Shown here in pieces: positions 1 through 5,570 of a DNA stretch of 8,260 nt (its first letter is position 1; every line of letters begins with the position of its first letter). Origin of the DNA: Nitrospinae bacterium CG22_combo_CG10-13_8_21_14_all_47_10 (GTDB lineage: Bacteria > Nitrospinota > Nitrospinia > Nitrospinales > VA-1); assembly GCA_002786505.1 (NCBI GenBank), contig PCTK01000093.1, positions 17,097-25,356 of the forward strand, given 5' to 3'. The notes below the pieces were generated by a model. The model did not search any database, was not told the origin of the DNA, and worked only from the letters and a program-made list of their open reading frames with translations. The translations under genes were made by a program, and so were the position numbers.

Positions 1-21
1 TCTTTGTAGAACCAGTTTCAT
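1..21 (-). CDS. Possible start of D-aminoacyl-tRNA deacylase (Dtd), partial at window edge
   Basis: Only seven codons are visible: an ATG followed by KLVLQR, open to the window edge. Dtd proteins, which remove D-amino acids from mischarged tRNA in the cytoplasm, typically begin M-[RK]-x-V-x-Q-R-V, and this fragment fits that opening. The ATG lies 6 bp after the stop of the zinc-ribbon-like gene on the same strand, the spacing expected for the next gene of an operon. No clear Shine-Dalgarno sequence precedes it. Seven residues cannot prove the family, so this is a lead, not an identification. The neighbouring sequence would settle it. Confidence 0.35.
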
Positions 22-27
22 TGCAGG

Positions 28-207
28 TCAACGGGCACGGAAGAATCGGGAGTCTGAGCCATCAGCCCCTATCAGGACTTTCACCTTGGCAAAACATTTC
101 GGACAACGGCCCTCGTAAGCATTGCCTTCTTTATTCACATAAACCCGCTGATACACATTGCAACATTCAAACATAATGCCGAGAAATTTTTTGCGGGTCT
201 CTTTCAT
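28..207 (-). CDS. Small zinc-ribbon-like conserved hypothetical protein (59 aa)
   Basis: This short gene encodes MKETRKKFLG...RFFRAR, 59 residues. It has a CC pair at C15-C16 and a CPKC knuckle at C35-C38, separated by a Tyr-, Arg- and Gly-rich segment (YQRVYVN, YEGRCPKC). The layout suggests one small metal-binding ribbon, although the first half carries adjacent cysteines rather than a CxxC. The C-terminal GADGSDSRFFRAR is basic and looks conserved, as in small uncharacterised zinc-ribbon proteins I have seen in other bacteria. The ATG lies 10 bp after the TerB-like gene stop; an in-frame TAA upstream excludes a longer start, and only a weak AGG at 214-216 serves as ribosome binding site. 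There is no signal peptide, so it is probably cytoplasmic. It is likely cotranscribed with its upstream neighbours. Function unknown. Confidence 0.72.
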   Translation of the reverse strand: MKETRKKFLGIMFECCNVYQRVYVNKEGNAYEGRCPKCFAKVKVLIGADGSDSRFFRAR

Positions 208-217
208 TATGCGCCTG

Positions 218-1117
218 TCATCTTACCTTATCCAAAGCACGAACCTTGTACTCGATGAATGTTTTATGGGGAATGCGAAGAGCTTTGGTGATCCGCCGTA
301 TTTCCTCCGCCTCCTCATAGGACATCCCCCCATCAGCGATGGAAACCTCAAAAAGGCATTCCATCAAATGGATGCGGTCATTGTAGGATGCAACACGATT
401 CAGTTCTGTAGCCACTTCATAAAAATCAAAATCCTGGCGCGCCTGTTCTTCCACAACTTCAAACAACAGCGCCAACTCTTTCCCCTTCAAAGAAAACTGG
501 TCAACCAGGCAACGCTTCAATGCCTTTTTCTCCGCCGGATCAAAATGGCCATCGGCATGCGCTATTACCGCCATCAGTGTACCCACAAGGCAAATAAAAT
601 AGAGACGCTCTTCAGGCAGATTGGCCGGAATTTTTGAATGTGCGCTTTTCAATTCAATTTTTTTCAGAACACGGCGCTTGAAATATTTATCCATATCCGG
701 GCTCAGGTCCCGCGCATGCTTAAAAATAGTCCTCTGCAAAAGGTTTCTAATCCGTCCAAAAGATCTTTTTGTATGAGAAGATTTTTCCAGCCATTCCGAA
801 AACTGATCGACCAACTCTCTCTCATCACTCTTTATTCTTTTATGCGCCCCGACCATAGCCTCCAAAGCTTCCAGGATCTCTTTCTTCTCCTGAGAAGAAG
901 ATAACTCCGCGATCATCTGACGATACAATTCATCCTTTTCATTTTTCGAGACCGGAGACAAAAGATATGGTTTTAATTCGTCCATCTCATGTTTTTCCAA
1001 ATCAAATTTTCTATAAAATGTCTTGAGAAGATTTAATTCAGATTGCGAGACCTCACCGTCGGCCCAGGCAACGGTGGTAAGAACTTTAAGAAAAGTCATT
1101 TTTTTAAACTTTGACAT
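218..1117 (-). CDS. Tandem TerB-like (DjlA N-terminal-like) domain protein
   Basis: This 299-residue all-helical soluble protein has no signal peptide. The TerB/DjlA-N signature, an Ala-Asp-Gly followed by an acidic residue about six positions on, appears at residues 17-27 (AWADGEVSQSE), 186-196 (AHADGHFDPAE) and 259-269 (SIADGGMSYEE). A degenerate copy sits near 90-101. TerB domains often carry such a motif in each half, so the protein reads as two domains (about 6-115 and 168-297) joined by a basic linker around 116-165. TerB-like domains are associated with metal or tellurite stress and with membrane-linked assemblies, but most stand-alone members are uncharacterised; no tellurite operon is seen here. 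The ATG is preceded by AAGGGA (1123-1128), which overlaps the stop of the upstream propeller gene, so translation is probably coupled. Domain call good, function unknown. Confidence 0.82.
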   Translation of the reverse strand: MSKFKKMTFLKVLTTVAWADGEVSQSELNLLKTFYRKFDLEKHEMDELKPYLLSPVSKNEKDELYRQMIAELSSSQEKKEILEALEAMVGAHKRIKSDERELVDQFSEWLEKSSHTKRSFGRIRNLLQRTIFKHARDLSPDMDKYFKRRVLKKIELKSAHSKIPANLPEERLYFICLVGTLMAVIAHADGHFDPAEKKALKRCLVDQFSLKGKELALLFEVVEEQARQDFDFYEVATELNRVASYNDRIHLMECLFEVSIADGGMSYEEAEEIRRITKALRIPHKTFIEYKVRALDKVR

Positions 1118-1126
1118 AGCGTTCCC

Positions 1127-2395
1127 TTAATCGAAGCGGTTCAACCAAATCCTGCTTCTACCCGGAGTTGGCGATAAAGCGAAAAGATCCAGGAATCCAT
1201 CCTGATCGACATCAGCAAAAGCCATCTCCCTGAAAAACCGGAAGCGAGGAAGCCGTCTTTCGGTTTCATCGGTGAATCCCCATCGGCCTCTACCTTGTAA
1301 ATAATAAACTCCTTTTGAGGTCAAGATCAAGGCATCGGGCTTAGTATTGCCATTCGCATCCAAAAGATAGGCCTTGTAAGACGGCAAGGGAGGAAGCAAC
1401 TTATGCGAACGTTTTTTAAAATTTCCGCCTCCCGTATTTTCAAGGAAATAGGTGGTCTCTCCGGGGTAAGCCCTGTAATGCTTACTAATAGACCGGTTGA
1501 CCACCAAAAGATCATTATCGCCATCTCCATCAAAATCGGCCCAGTCCGCATGCTGGCTATCATCAAGAATATGGGGAAGATGGGACGCGGTAAGGTCCGC
1601 GAATTTTCCCAATCCGTTATTTATCAAAAGCCGGTTTTGGCCTTCTGCGTAAACGAGAAAAACATCAACCACTCCATCACCATCATAATCGGCAAAAGAG
1701 GCATCTCGAATTCCAGCGGGAAGACCGGGCATGAGTAAGGCCGTCAAGTCCTCCATTTTTCCGTCACCTTTATTAATAAGCAGGCGGGCTTGATGGTTGG
1801 AGGGCTTTTCATTCGCATCCAGTACCTGTTGACCAAAACAAAAAAGATCTTTATCTCCATCCTGGTCCAAGTCAACAGCTATTACATTGTCAATCCCCGG
1901 TCTAAGAGGGTAAGAACCTTCCTTCTCCTTAGCGTAAAAATAACCTTTCTTATTATTTAACAGAATTTGGGCAATGACCTTTCCTGTGGCCTGTACAATC
2001 AGGGCCAGGTCATCCCCCCCATCGCGATTCAAGTCTGCGGCGGTGAAGGAAAGGATAGGGTCCTTCATTTCATCCATCCATCGCCCCAAACTCTCCTGCA
2101 GGAAACTATTTCCTCCTTGGTTGATGAAGAGCTGTAACTGGGGTTTTTCCGCCTCATTGAGGACCATCAGGTCTGATAATGGGTCCTGGTCCGCGCGGAG
2201 AAATACAGCCTGCCTTGGAGAGGACTTTTGGGAGAAAAACCATTTTCCCGTCACATCGTTAAAACGCTGACTGGCAGGATTATCCGCAACATGAGGTGAG
2301 GAGCCTCCGCACCCATTCAGAAGTAACAGTATGAGCAGGGCTCGCACCAAAGCTTCAATCAAAAAGGGATTTGGGCAATTCTTCCTGTGATACAT
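1127..2395 (-). CDS. FG-GAP/VCBS-repeat beta-propeller lipoprotein
   Basis: The protein is predicted to be exported and lipid-anchored: a Leu-rich core ends in LLNGC, giving lipidated Cys29 when counted from the ATG at 2395. The rest is a run of FG-GAP/VCBS repeats with calcium-binding DxDxDGxxD-type loops starting near D121, D175, D236, D287 and D395, plus degenerate copies near D69 and D346. That makes seven repeats 49-61 residues apart, suggesting a seven-bladed propeller. Each is followed by a [LI]-x-[IL]-N-x-G-x-G-x-F segment. Such propellers mediate extracellular or periplasmic binding; the ligand is unknown. The start is uncertain. The frame also offers TTG at 2419, ATG at 2413, and TTG/GTG at 2350/2347, the last two lying after the MBL gene stop. 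I chose 2395 because it gives a normal signal peptide (basic N-region, then hydrophobic core), at the cost of a 41-bp overlap with the MBL gene. It is probably cotranscribed with its neighbours. Confidence 0.85.
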   Translation of the reverse strand: MYHRKNCPNPFLIEALVRALLILLLLNGCGGSSPHVADNPASQRFNDVTGKWFFSQKSSPRQAVFLRADQDPLSDLMVLNEAEKPQLQLFINQGGNSFLQESLGRWMDEMKDPILSFTAADLNRDGGDDLALIVQATGKVIAQILLNNKKGYFYAKEKEGSYPLRPGIDNVIAVDLDQDGDKDLFCFGQQVLDANEKPSNHQARLLINKGDGKMEDLTALLMPGLPAGIRDASFADYDGDGVVDVFLVYAEGQNRLLINNGLGKFADLTASHLPHILDDSQHADWADFDGDGDNDLLVVNRSISKHYRAYPGETTYFLENTGGGNFKKRSHKLLPPLPSYKAYLLDANGNTKPDALILTSKGVYYLQGRGRWGFTDETERRLPRFRFFREMAFADVDQDGFLDLFALSPTPGRSRIWLNRFD

Positions 2396-3215
2396 CAATT
2401 TGCAAGCCTTCATAGGCAACCATGCTTTGCGGGAAAAGTTGGCGGGATTCTACTTCAATGTTCTTGATAAAATTATCGTCGTGAGAGGGATCATGATGAA
2501 ACAAAACCAGCTTTTTGACATTCGCCGCTTCAGCGACTTTGATCCCTTCCCGCATGGTACTGTGCCCCCAGCCTTTACGTGAAAACTGACCGTTGCGGCC
2601 ATAATATTCATCTTCTGTATACTGAGCATCATAGACCAGAACATCCGCATCCTGACAAAGCGCGATCAGGTTTTTATTCGGCTTGTCCTCATAATGTTCA
2701 CAGTCGGTGGAAAACACCAGGGCCTTTTCCTTATGGTCAATCCGGTAAGCATAACAGCCATTTGGGTGGAATAAAGGAGCCAAAGTAATTTTGTAATCGT
2801 TTCCTTCAATGACTTCCCCCGGCTTCACATCGTGATAGGTGATTTTGGAGCCGAACAAATCTGTTTTGACCGGAAAACAGGGAGGCGTCATTTGCTGGAT
2901 CAAAACTTCTTCAATGGTCTTTGGCAAACTGGTGCCACCAAAAATCCGGAATTCATTACCAGGAATGAAAAAAGGCGCAAAAAAAGGAAAGCCCTGTATA
3001 TGATCCCAATGAACATGGCTGAACAAAATCGTACCTTTCAGGGGCATTTCTTTCATGAGTGAGATTCCCAGGTTCCGGACGCCAGTTCCTGTATCAATGA
3101 TGATCAATTCATCACCGCAACGGATCTCGACACAAGTCGTATTTCCCCCGACACCCGCTGTTTCAGGACTTCCTGAAGGGATACTTCCCCTGACTCCCCA
3201 AAATTTTATTTTCAC
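2355..3215 (-). CDS. MBL-fold metallohydrolase (PhnP/cyclic phosphodiesterase-like)
   Basis: This is a full-length 286-residue cytoplasmic metallo-beta-lactamase-fold enzyme. The N-terminus (KIKFWGVRGSIP, then GGNTTCVE) is typical of the COG1235/PhnP-like branch. The metal-site signature HVHWDH occupies residues 67-72, and further likely ligands are H150 (FHPNG), D171 (FSTDCEHYE), D196 (VYDAQYT) and H240 in FHHDP. A GWGHST segment near 216-220 is also typical of this branch. Members are di-metal phosphodiesterases or related hydrolases. The substrate is not readable from sequence: PhnP acts on cyclic phosphoribosyl phosphate, but no phn genes are present here. The start is GTG with a GGGG run about 7 nt upstream and no better in-frame ATG. 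A good promoter lies about 70-100 bp upstream, so this looks like the first gene of the operon running to position 1. Family sure, substrate unknown. Confidence 0.9.
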   Translation of the reverse strand: MKIKFWGVRGSIPSGSPETAGVGGNTTCVEIRCGDELIIIDTGTGVRNLGISLMKEMPLKGTILFSHVHWDHIQGFPFFAPFFIPGNEFRIFGGTSLPKTIEEVLIQQMTPPCFPVKTDLFGSKITYHDVKPGEVIEGNDYKITLAPLFHPNGCYAYRIDHKEKALVFSTDCEHYEDKPNKNLIALCQDADVLVYDAQYTEDEYYGRNGQFSRKGWGHSTMREGIKVAEAANVKKLVLFHHDPSHDDNFIKNIEVESRQLFPQSMVAYEGLQIDVSQEELPKSLFD

Positions 3216-3283
3216 CTCACTACCCCAAGCTCTATGCTGTACAAACCAGAATGTTCAAGTTTTTTTTAAATAAAAGAAGGCGC

Positions 3284-3312
3284 ATTATAAACAATCCGAC
3301 AATGAGTAACAA
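3284..3312 (-). promoter_or_regulatory. Sigma70-type promoter for the MBL-propeller-TerB operon
   Basis: On the minus strand a perfect TATAAT (3284-3289) lies 17 bp downstream of TTGTTA (3307-3312, 4 of 6 consensus bases). Transcription would start near 3277 and leave a leader of about 60 nt before the GTG at 3215. It sits in the 150-bp gap after the LipM-like gene, so the downstream genes probably do not depend on read-through from lipM. I saw no convincing terminator or operator in the gap. Confidence 0.65.
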
Positions 3313-3365
3313 TAACTTCCCTGAAAAAAAGAGCCCACATACAAATTTTACAGACCTTTTGAAAA

Positions 3366-4196
3366 TCAGCGGGTTGAAAAAAAACCTGATGATACCGGTT
3401 CGCTTAAATATCCTTTCACCAACTCTATTTCCAATGGACTTAAGGGTTCCGGTTTCCACAATCCAGAGAATGTTTCCTGAAACCCCTCTTTAAAACAATG
3501 CACCAGCTTCCCCCACTCCAAACTAACCGGCAACACCTCATTTAATGTTAGTGTATTCAAAATCAATTGTTTGAGCCCTGTTTTTTTTTCAGCTTCCGAG
3601 GAATAGCGAAGCAGGCTATGGGCCAGTTCGGGGTCGTTGTTCAACAAGATTGATCCATGCTGTAAAAAAGCTCCATTTAGCCGACGTTGCGCACTACCAG
3701 CCAGCTTCTTTCCCTTTACCGAGATTTCCCAATGATTGGATGCCGAAAAACAAGCGGGAGAACGGCTCTGCCCCATTCGCGGAATTCTTTTGTCTTTTCC
3801 GACCATTTCAGGTTTGGCAACACCGGCTTTTTCCAGGGAACAAATAACCGCTTTCGATACAGCACAAAAAGCTCCTGTCAGGTTTCCAGGAAACTCCGGA
3901 TGGGGGATGGGAGCAACAAGACTGTAAGTGAACTCATGTTGATGCAAAAGAGCCCGCCCACCTGTAAACCTTCGGACAATGGGGATATTTTTTCGTTCAC
4001 ACTGCTCCTCGTCCACATCCCTCATTGCATTTTGAGAGTAGCCAATAGAAAGAGTCGGTTTGTTCCAGCCATACAGCCTTAAAGTAGCCGGAGCCAGCCC
4101 CCTGTCGCAGGTAGTGAGAATAGCCCTGTCTATCGCCATGTTCAATCTGCCATCGCCAGCGCCGTCTTCAATCAATCTCCAGGCAGGTTTCTTCAC
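3366..4196 (-). CDS. lipM: LipM-like octanoyl/lipoyl transferase (BPL/LplA catalytic fold)
   Basis: This 276-residue cytoplasmic protein of the biotin/lipoate ligase fold transfers octanoyl or lipoyl groups onto lipoyl domains such as GcvH and 2-oxoacid dehydrogenase E2. Visible signatures, counted from the GTG at 4196, are NMAID (19-23), LYGWNKPTLSIGYSQ (41-55), RRFTGGRALLH (75-85), CF at 149-150, and GKKLAGSAQ with the acyl-binding lysine K164, followed by LQHGSIL. A cysteine before Phe at this point matches the catalytic cysteine of Bacillus LipM (Cys150). Classical ATP-dependent LplA enzymes lack it, so I favour octanoyltransferase over lipoate ligase. Length fits LipM. The frame opens at GTG 4205, but GGAG (4205-4208) is well placed for GTG 4196, giving MKKPAWRLIE. 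The gene is divergent from the SUMF1 gene and separated from the MBL operon by its own promoter. Family sure; LipM rather than LplA is inference. Confidence 0.85.
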   Translation of the reverse strand: MKKPAWRLIEDGAGDGRLNMAIDRAILTTCDRGLAPATLRLYGWNKPTLSIGYSQNAMRDVDEEQCERKNIPIVRRFTGGRALLHQHEFTYSLVAPIPHPEFPGNLTGAFCAVSKAVICSLEKAGVAKPEMVGKDKRIPRMGQSRSPACFSASNHWEISVKGKKLAGSAQRRLNGAFLQHGSILLNNDPELAHSLLRYSSEAEKKTGLKQLILNTLTLNEVLPVSLEWGKLVHCFKEGFQETFSGLWKPEPLSPLEIELVKGYLSEPVSSGFFSTR

Positions 4197-4235
4197 CGCG
4201 ACCACTCCATATGAACTGCAACCGACAATATTTTT

Positions 4236-4264
4236 TTGACTCGTAAAGAATCATCCTATAAATA
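4236..4264 (+). promoter_or_regulatory. Candidate promoter of the heme-motif/SUMF1 gene, abutting its start codon
   Basis: TTGACT (4236-4241) is followed by an AT-rich TATAAATAT block: TATAAA at 4257-4262 (15-bp spacer) or TAAATA at 4259-4264 (17-bp spacer). Transcription would begin at about 4269-4271, on or next to the ATG at 4271. No Shine-Dalgarno fits, since GAGG at 4266-4269 is too close. If the promoter is real, the mRNA is leaderless. It lies in the short divergent gap with lipM. Confidence 0.4.
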
Positions 4265-4270
4265 TGAGGT

Positions 4271-5311
4271 ATGAGAGTCAATTCCAGATACGTTCTGAAA
4301 TCAATTTATTTTCACGTTTTTCTTCTGGCTTGGGGCCTTGGGAAACCCTTGACCGCCAAAGCATTTGAAAAAATGGGTCCACTGCGCCAAGAATGCCGCA
4401 CCACCTGTCATCAAGCGGAACACATCCTGAAAGCAAAAAAAGATAAACTTACTCAACCCGAGTGCAAAGTCTGTCACGCAGGGTTATCAACCAAAGGCAC
4501 CGCATCTCCATTTTCAACCTATAGGCCAGTAGGGCTCATCGGGGAAAACGGTCTTTTGTTAAAATCCCTCATTCAGGCTGTGCCCGATTCTCAAGCCAAG
4601 GGAAAAGCTAAAAAGGATGGGAAAGCCCCGGCCTCCATGGCCTATGTTCCACCAGGAGAATTTATCATGGGATCAAATGAGCGCTGGGATGATGAAGCTC
4701 CGGAGCATGTTTCTTCAACGGGCGCGTTCTATATTGATCTGAAGGAAGTCACCAATTCAGACTACAAAAGATTTGTGGACGCAACCCAACGGACACCCCC
4801 TTTTCACTGGCCAGATGGAAACCTTCCCAAGGGCAAAGAAAACCACCCCGTTGTTTATGTCAGTTGGTTCGATGCGAATGAATATTGCGGTTGGGCCGGC
4901 AAACGCCTGCCAACGGAACAGGAGTGGGAAAAAGCCGCACGAGGTGAAGAAGGCCTCATCTACCCGTGGGGAAATGAGTGGTCATTGAACAAATCCAATA
5001 ATCCTTATAAACATTCCACCGGTACAGAACCTGTAGGTTCCTATCCGGAAGGGCGAAGTCCTTACGGGCTCTATGATCTTTCTGGAAATGTGTGGGAATG
5101 GGTGGATAGCTATTATTTACCGCACCCAGGAAACCCTGTCACGCGGGCGGAATATGGTGAAGACAAGAGAGTATTGAAGGGTGGATCATGGTTCGACTGC
5201 CTTTCCTATGGTTGCGGATTAAGCGCTCCAACCTTCAACCGAAGTTTTTTCACCCCTGAAGTGAAAAACAACAGCTTCGGGTTTCGTTGCGCGAAAACAA
5301 AAGAGCCTTGA
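4271..5311 (+). CDS. Secreted SUMF1/FGE-domain protein with N-terminal c-type heme-like motifs
   Basis: This 346-residue protein carries a Sec signal peptide (about 1-31) with a likely cut after AKA (29-31). Right after it come CRTTCH (42-47, CX3CH spacing) and CKVCH (65-69, canonical CX2CH), so one or two covalently bound hemes in the periplasm are possible. A Lys-rich low-complexity linker (about 106-122) leads to a complete SUMF1/EgtB/PvdO-type domain at 124-343: VPPGEFIMGSN, EVTNSDYKRFV, HPVVYVSWFDANEYCGWAGKRLPTEQEWEKAAR, PWGNEW, GLYDLSGNVWEWV, RVLKGGSW, GFRCA. C310 and C315 have the five-residue spacing of the FGE catalytic pair but appear one position late relative to GGSW, and the usual arginines after them are missing, so true sulfatase activation is doubtful. 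No sulfatase gene is nearby. Start: the signal peptide requires the ATG at 4271, although no ribosome binding site is seen. The domain call is firm; heme attachment and reaction are inference. Confidence 0.88.
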   Translation: MRVNSRYVLKSIYFHVFLLAWGLGKPLTAKAFEKMGPLRQECRTTCHQAEHILKAKKDKLTQPECKVCHAGLSTKGTASPFSTYRPVGLIGENGLLLKSLIQAVPDSQAKGKAKKDGKAPASMAYVPPGEFIMGSNERWDDEAPEHVSSTGAFYIDLKEVTNSDYKRFVDATQRTPPFHWPDGNLPKGKENHPVVYVSWFDANEYCGWAGKRLPTEQEWEKAARGEEGLIYPWGNEWSLNKSNNPYKHSTGTEPVGSYPEGRSPYGLYDLSGNVWEWVDSYYLPHPGNPVTRAEYGEDKRVLKGGSWFDCLSYGCGLSAPTFNRSFFTPEVKNNSFGFRCAKTKEP

Positions 5312-5336
5312 TTTTCGCCCGCAACCAACCAAAGGC

Positions 5337-5364
5337 TTGACGGGAGCCTGCATATCCTTAAAAT
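5337..5364 (+). promoter_or_regulatory. Promoter of the 53-aa membrane protein gene
   Basis: TTGACG (5337-5342, 5 of 6 consensus) and TAAAAT (5359-5364, 5 of 6) are separated by 16 bp. Transcription would start near 5371, giving a leader of about 38 nt before the ATG at 5409. It lies 25 bp after the SUMF1 stop and suggests the small gene can be expressed independently. Confidence 0.55.
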
Positions 5365-5408
5365 TATATTGAACCAGGTGCGTCTTTCTCAATTTAACAG
5401 GTGAGACC

Positions 5409-5570
5409 ATGGAATCTACCGGCCCGGGTCAGAAAAAAATAAAAAGGTATAAACAGCAATCCTCTTCCGAAGAGACAAGCGGTGCCCAGATCAGCCTGAT
5501 CCGCAAAATAATTATCGGAATTTTTATTGTAGGGTACTGGATATTTTTTTACTGGTTTCGGGAACCGTAG
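5409..5570 (+). CDS. Small C-terminally anchored membrane protein (53 aa), unknown function
   Basis: The 53-residue ORF has a soluble basic/polar N-terminus (MESTGPGQKKIKRYK, then a Ser/Glu-rich stretch) and a single strongly hydrophobic helix at about residues 30-50 (LIRKIIIGIFIVGYWIFF, ending YWFREP). Basic residues just before the helix suggest a cytoplasmic N-terminus with the short tail outside. Support for a real gene: AGGTGAG at 5399-5405 four bases from the ATG, a promoter-like pair upstream, and a composition that makes sense as a membrane anchor. It follows the heme-motif/SUMF1 gene by 97 bp on the same strand, so a partnership with that exported protein is possible but unproven. 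Its last 47 bp overlap the convergent lipoprotein gene. No homologous family recognised. Confidence 0.68.
   Translation: MESTGPGQKKIKRYKQQSSSEETSGAQISLIRKIIIGIFIVGYWIFFYWFREP

Noticed and set aside
158..904. Open frames on the plus strand opposite the TerB-like gene
   Set aside because: They are antisense shadows: no ribosome site, Phe/Gln/Arg-rich translations, and the opposite strand has recognisable TerB motifs.
218..1117. Tellurite resistance gene terB
   Set aside because: Only TerB-like motifs are present; no terA, terC, terD or terE gene is nearby, and the protein is twice the usual length.
3232..3459. 75-codon minus-strand frame spanning the gap between lipM and the MBL gene
   Set aside because: It starts inside lipM in another frame and covers the promoter; its translation is a low-complexity Phe/Leu/Lys string from AT-rich DNA, without a ribosome site.
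4640..5305. True sulfatase-activating formylglycine-generating enzyme
   Set aside because: The Cys pair is offset from the FGE position, the accompanying arginines are missing, and no sulfatase lies nearby; a general SUMF1-family label is safer.
5333..5349. Hairpin AGGCT/AGCCT after the SUMF1 gene, as a possible terminator
   Set aside because: The stem is only 5 bp with a 7-nt loop, no T-tract follows, and it coincides with the promoter of the 53-aa gene.
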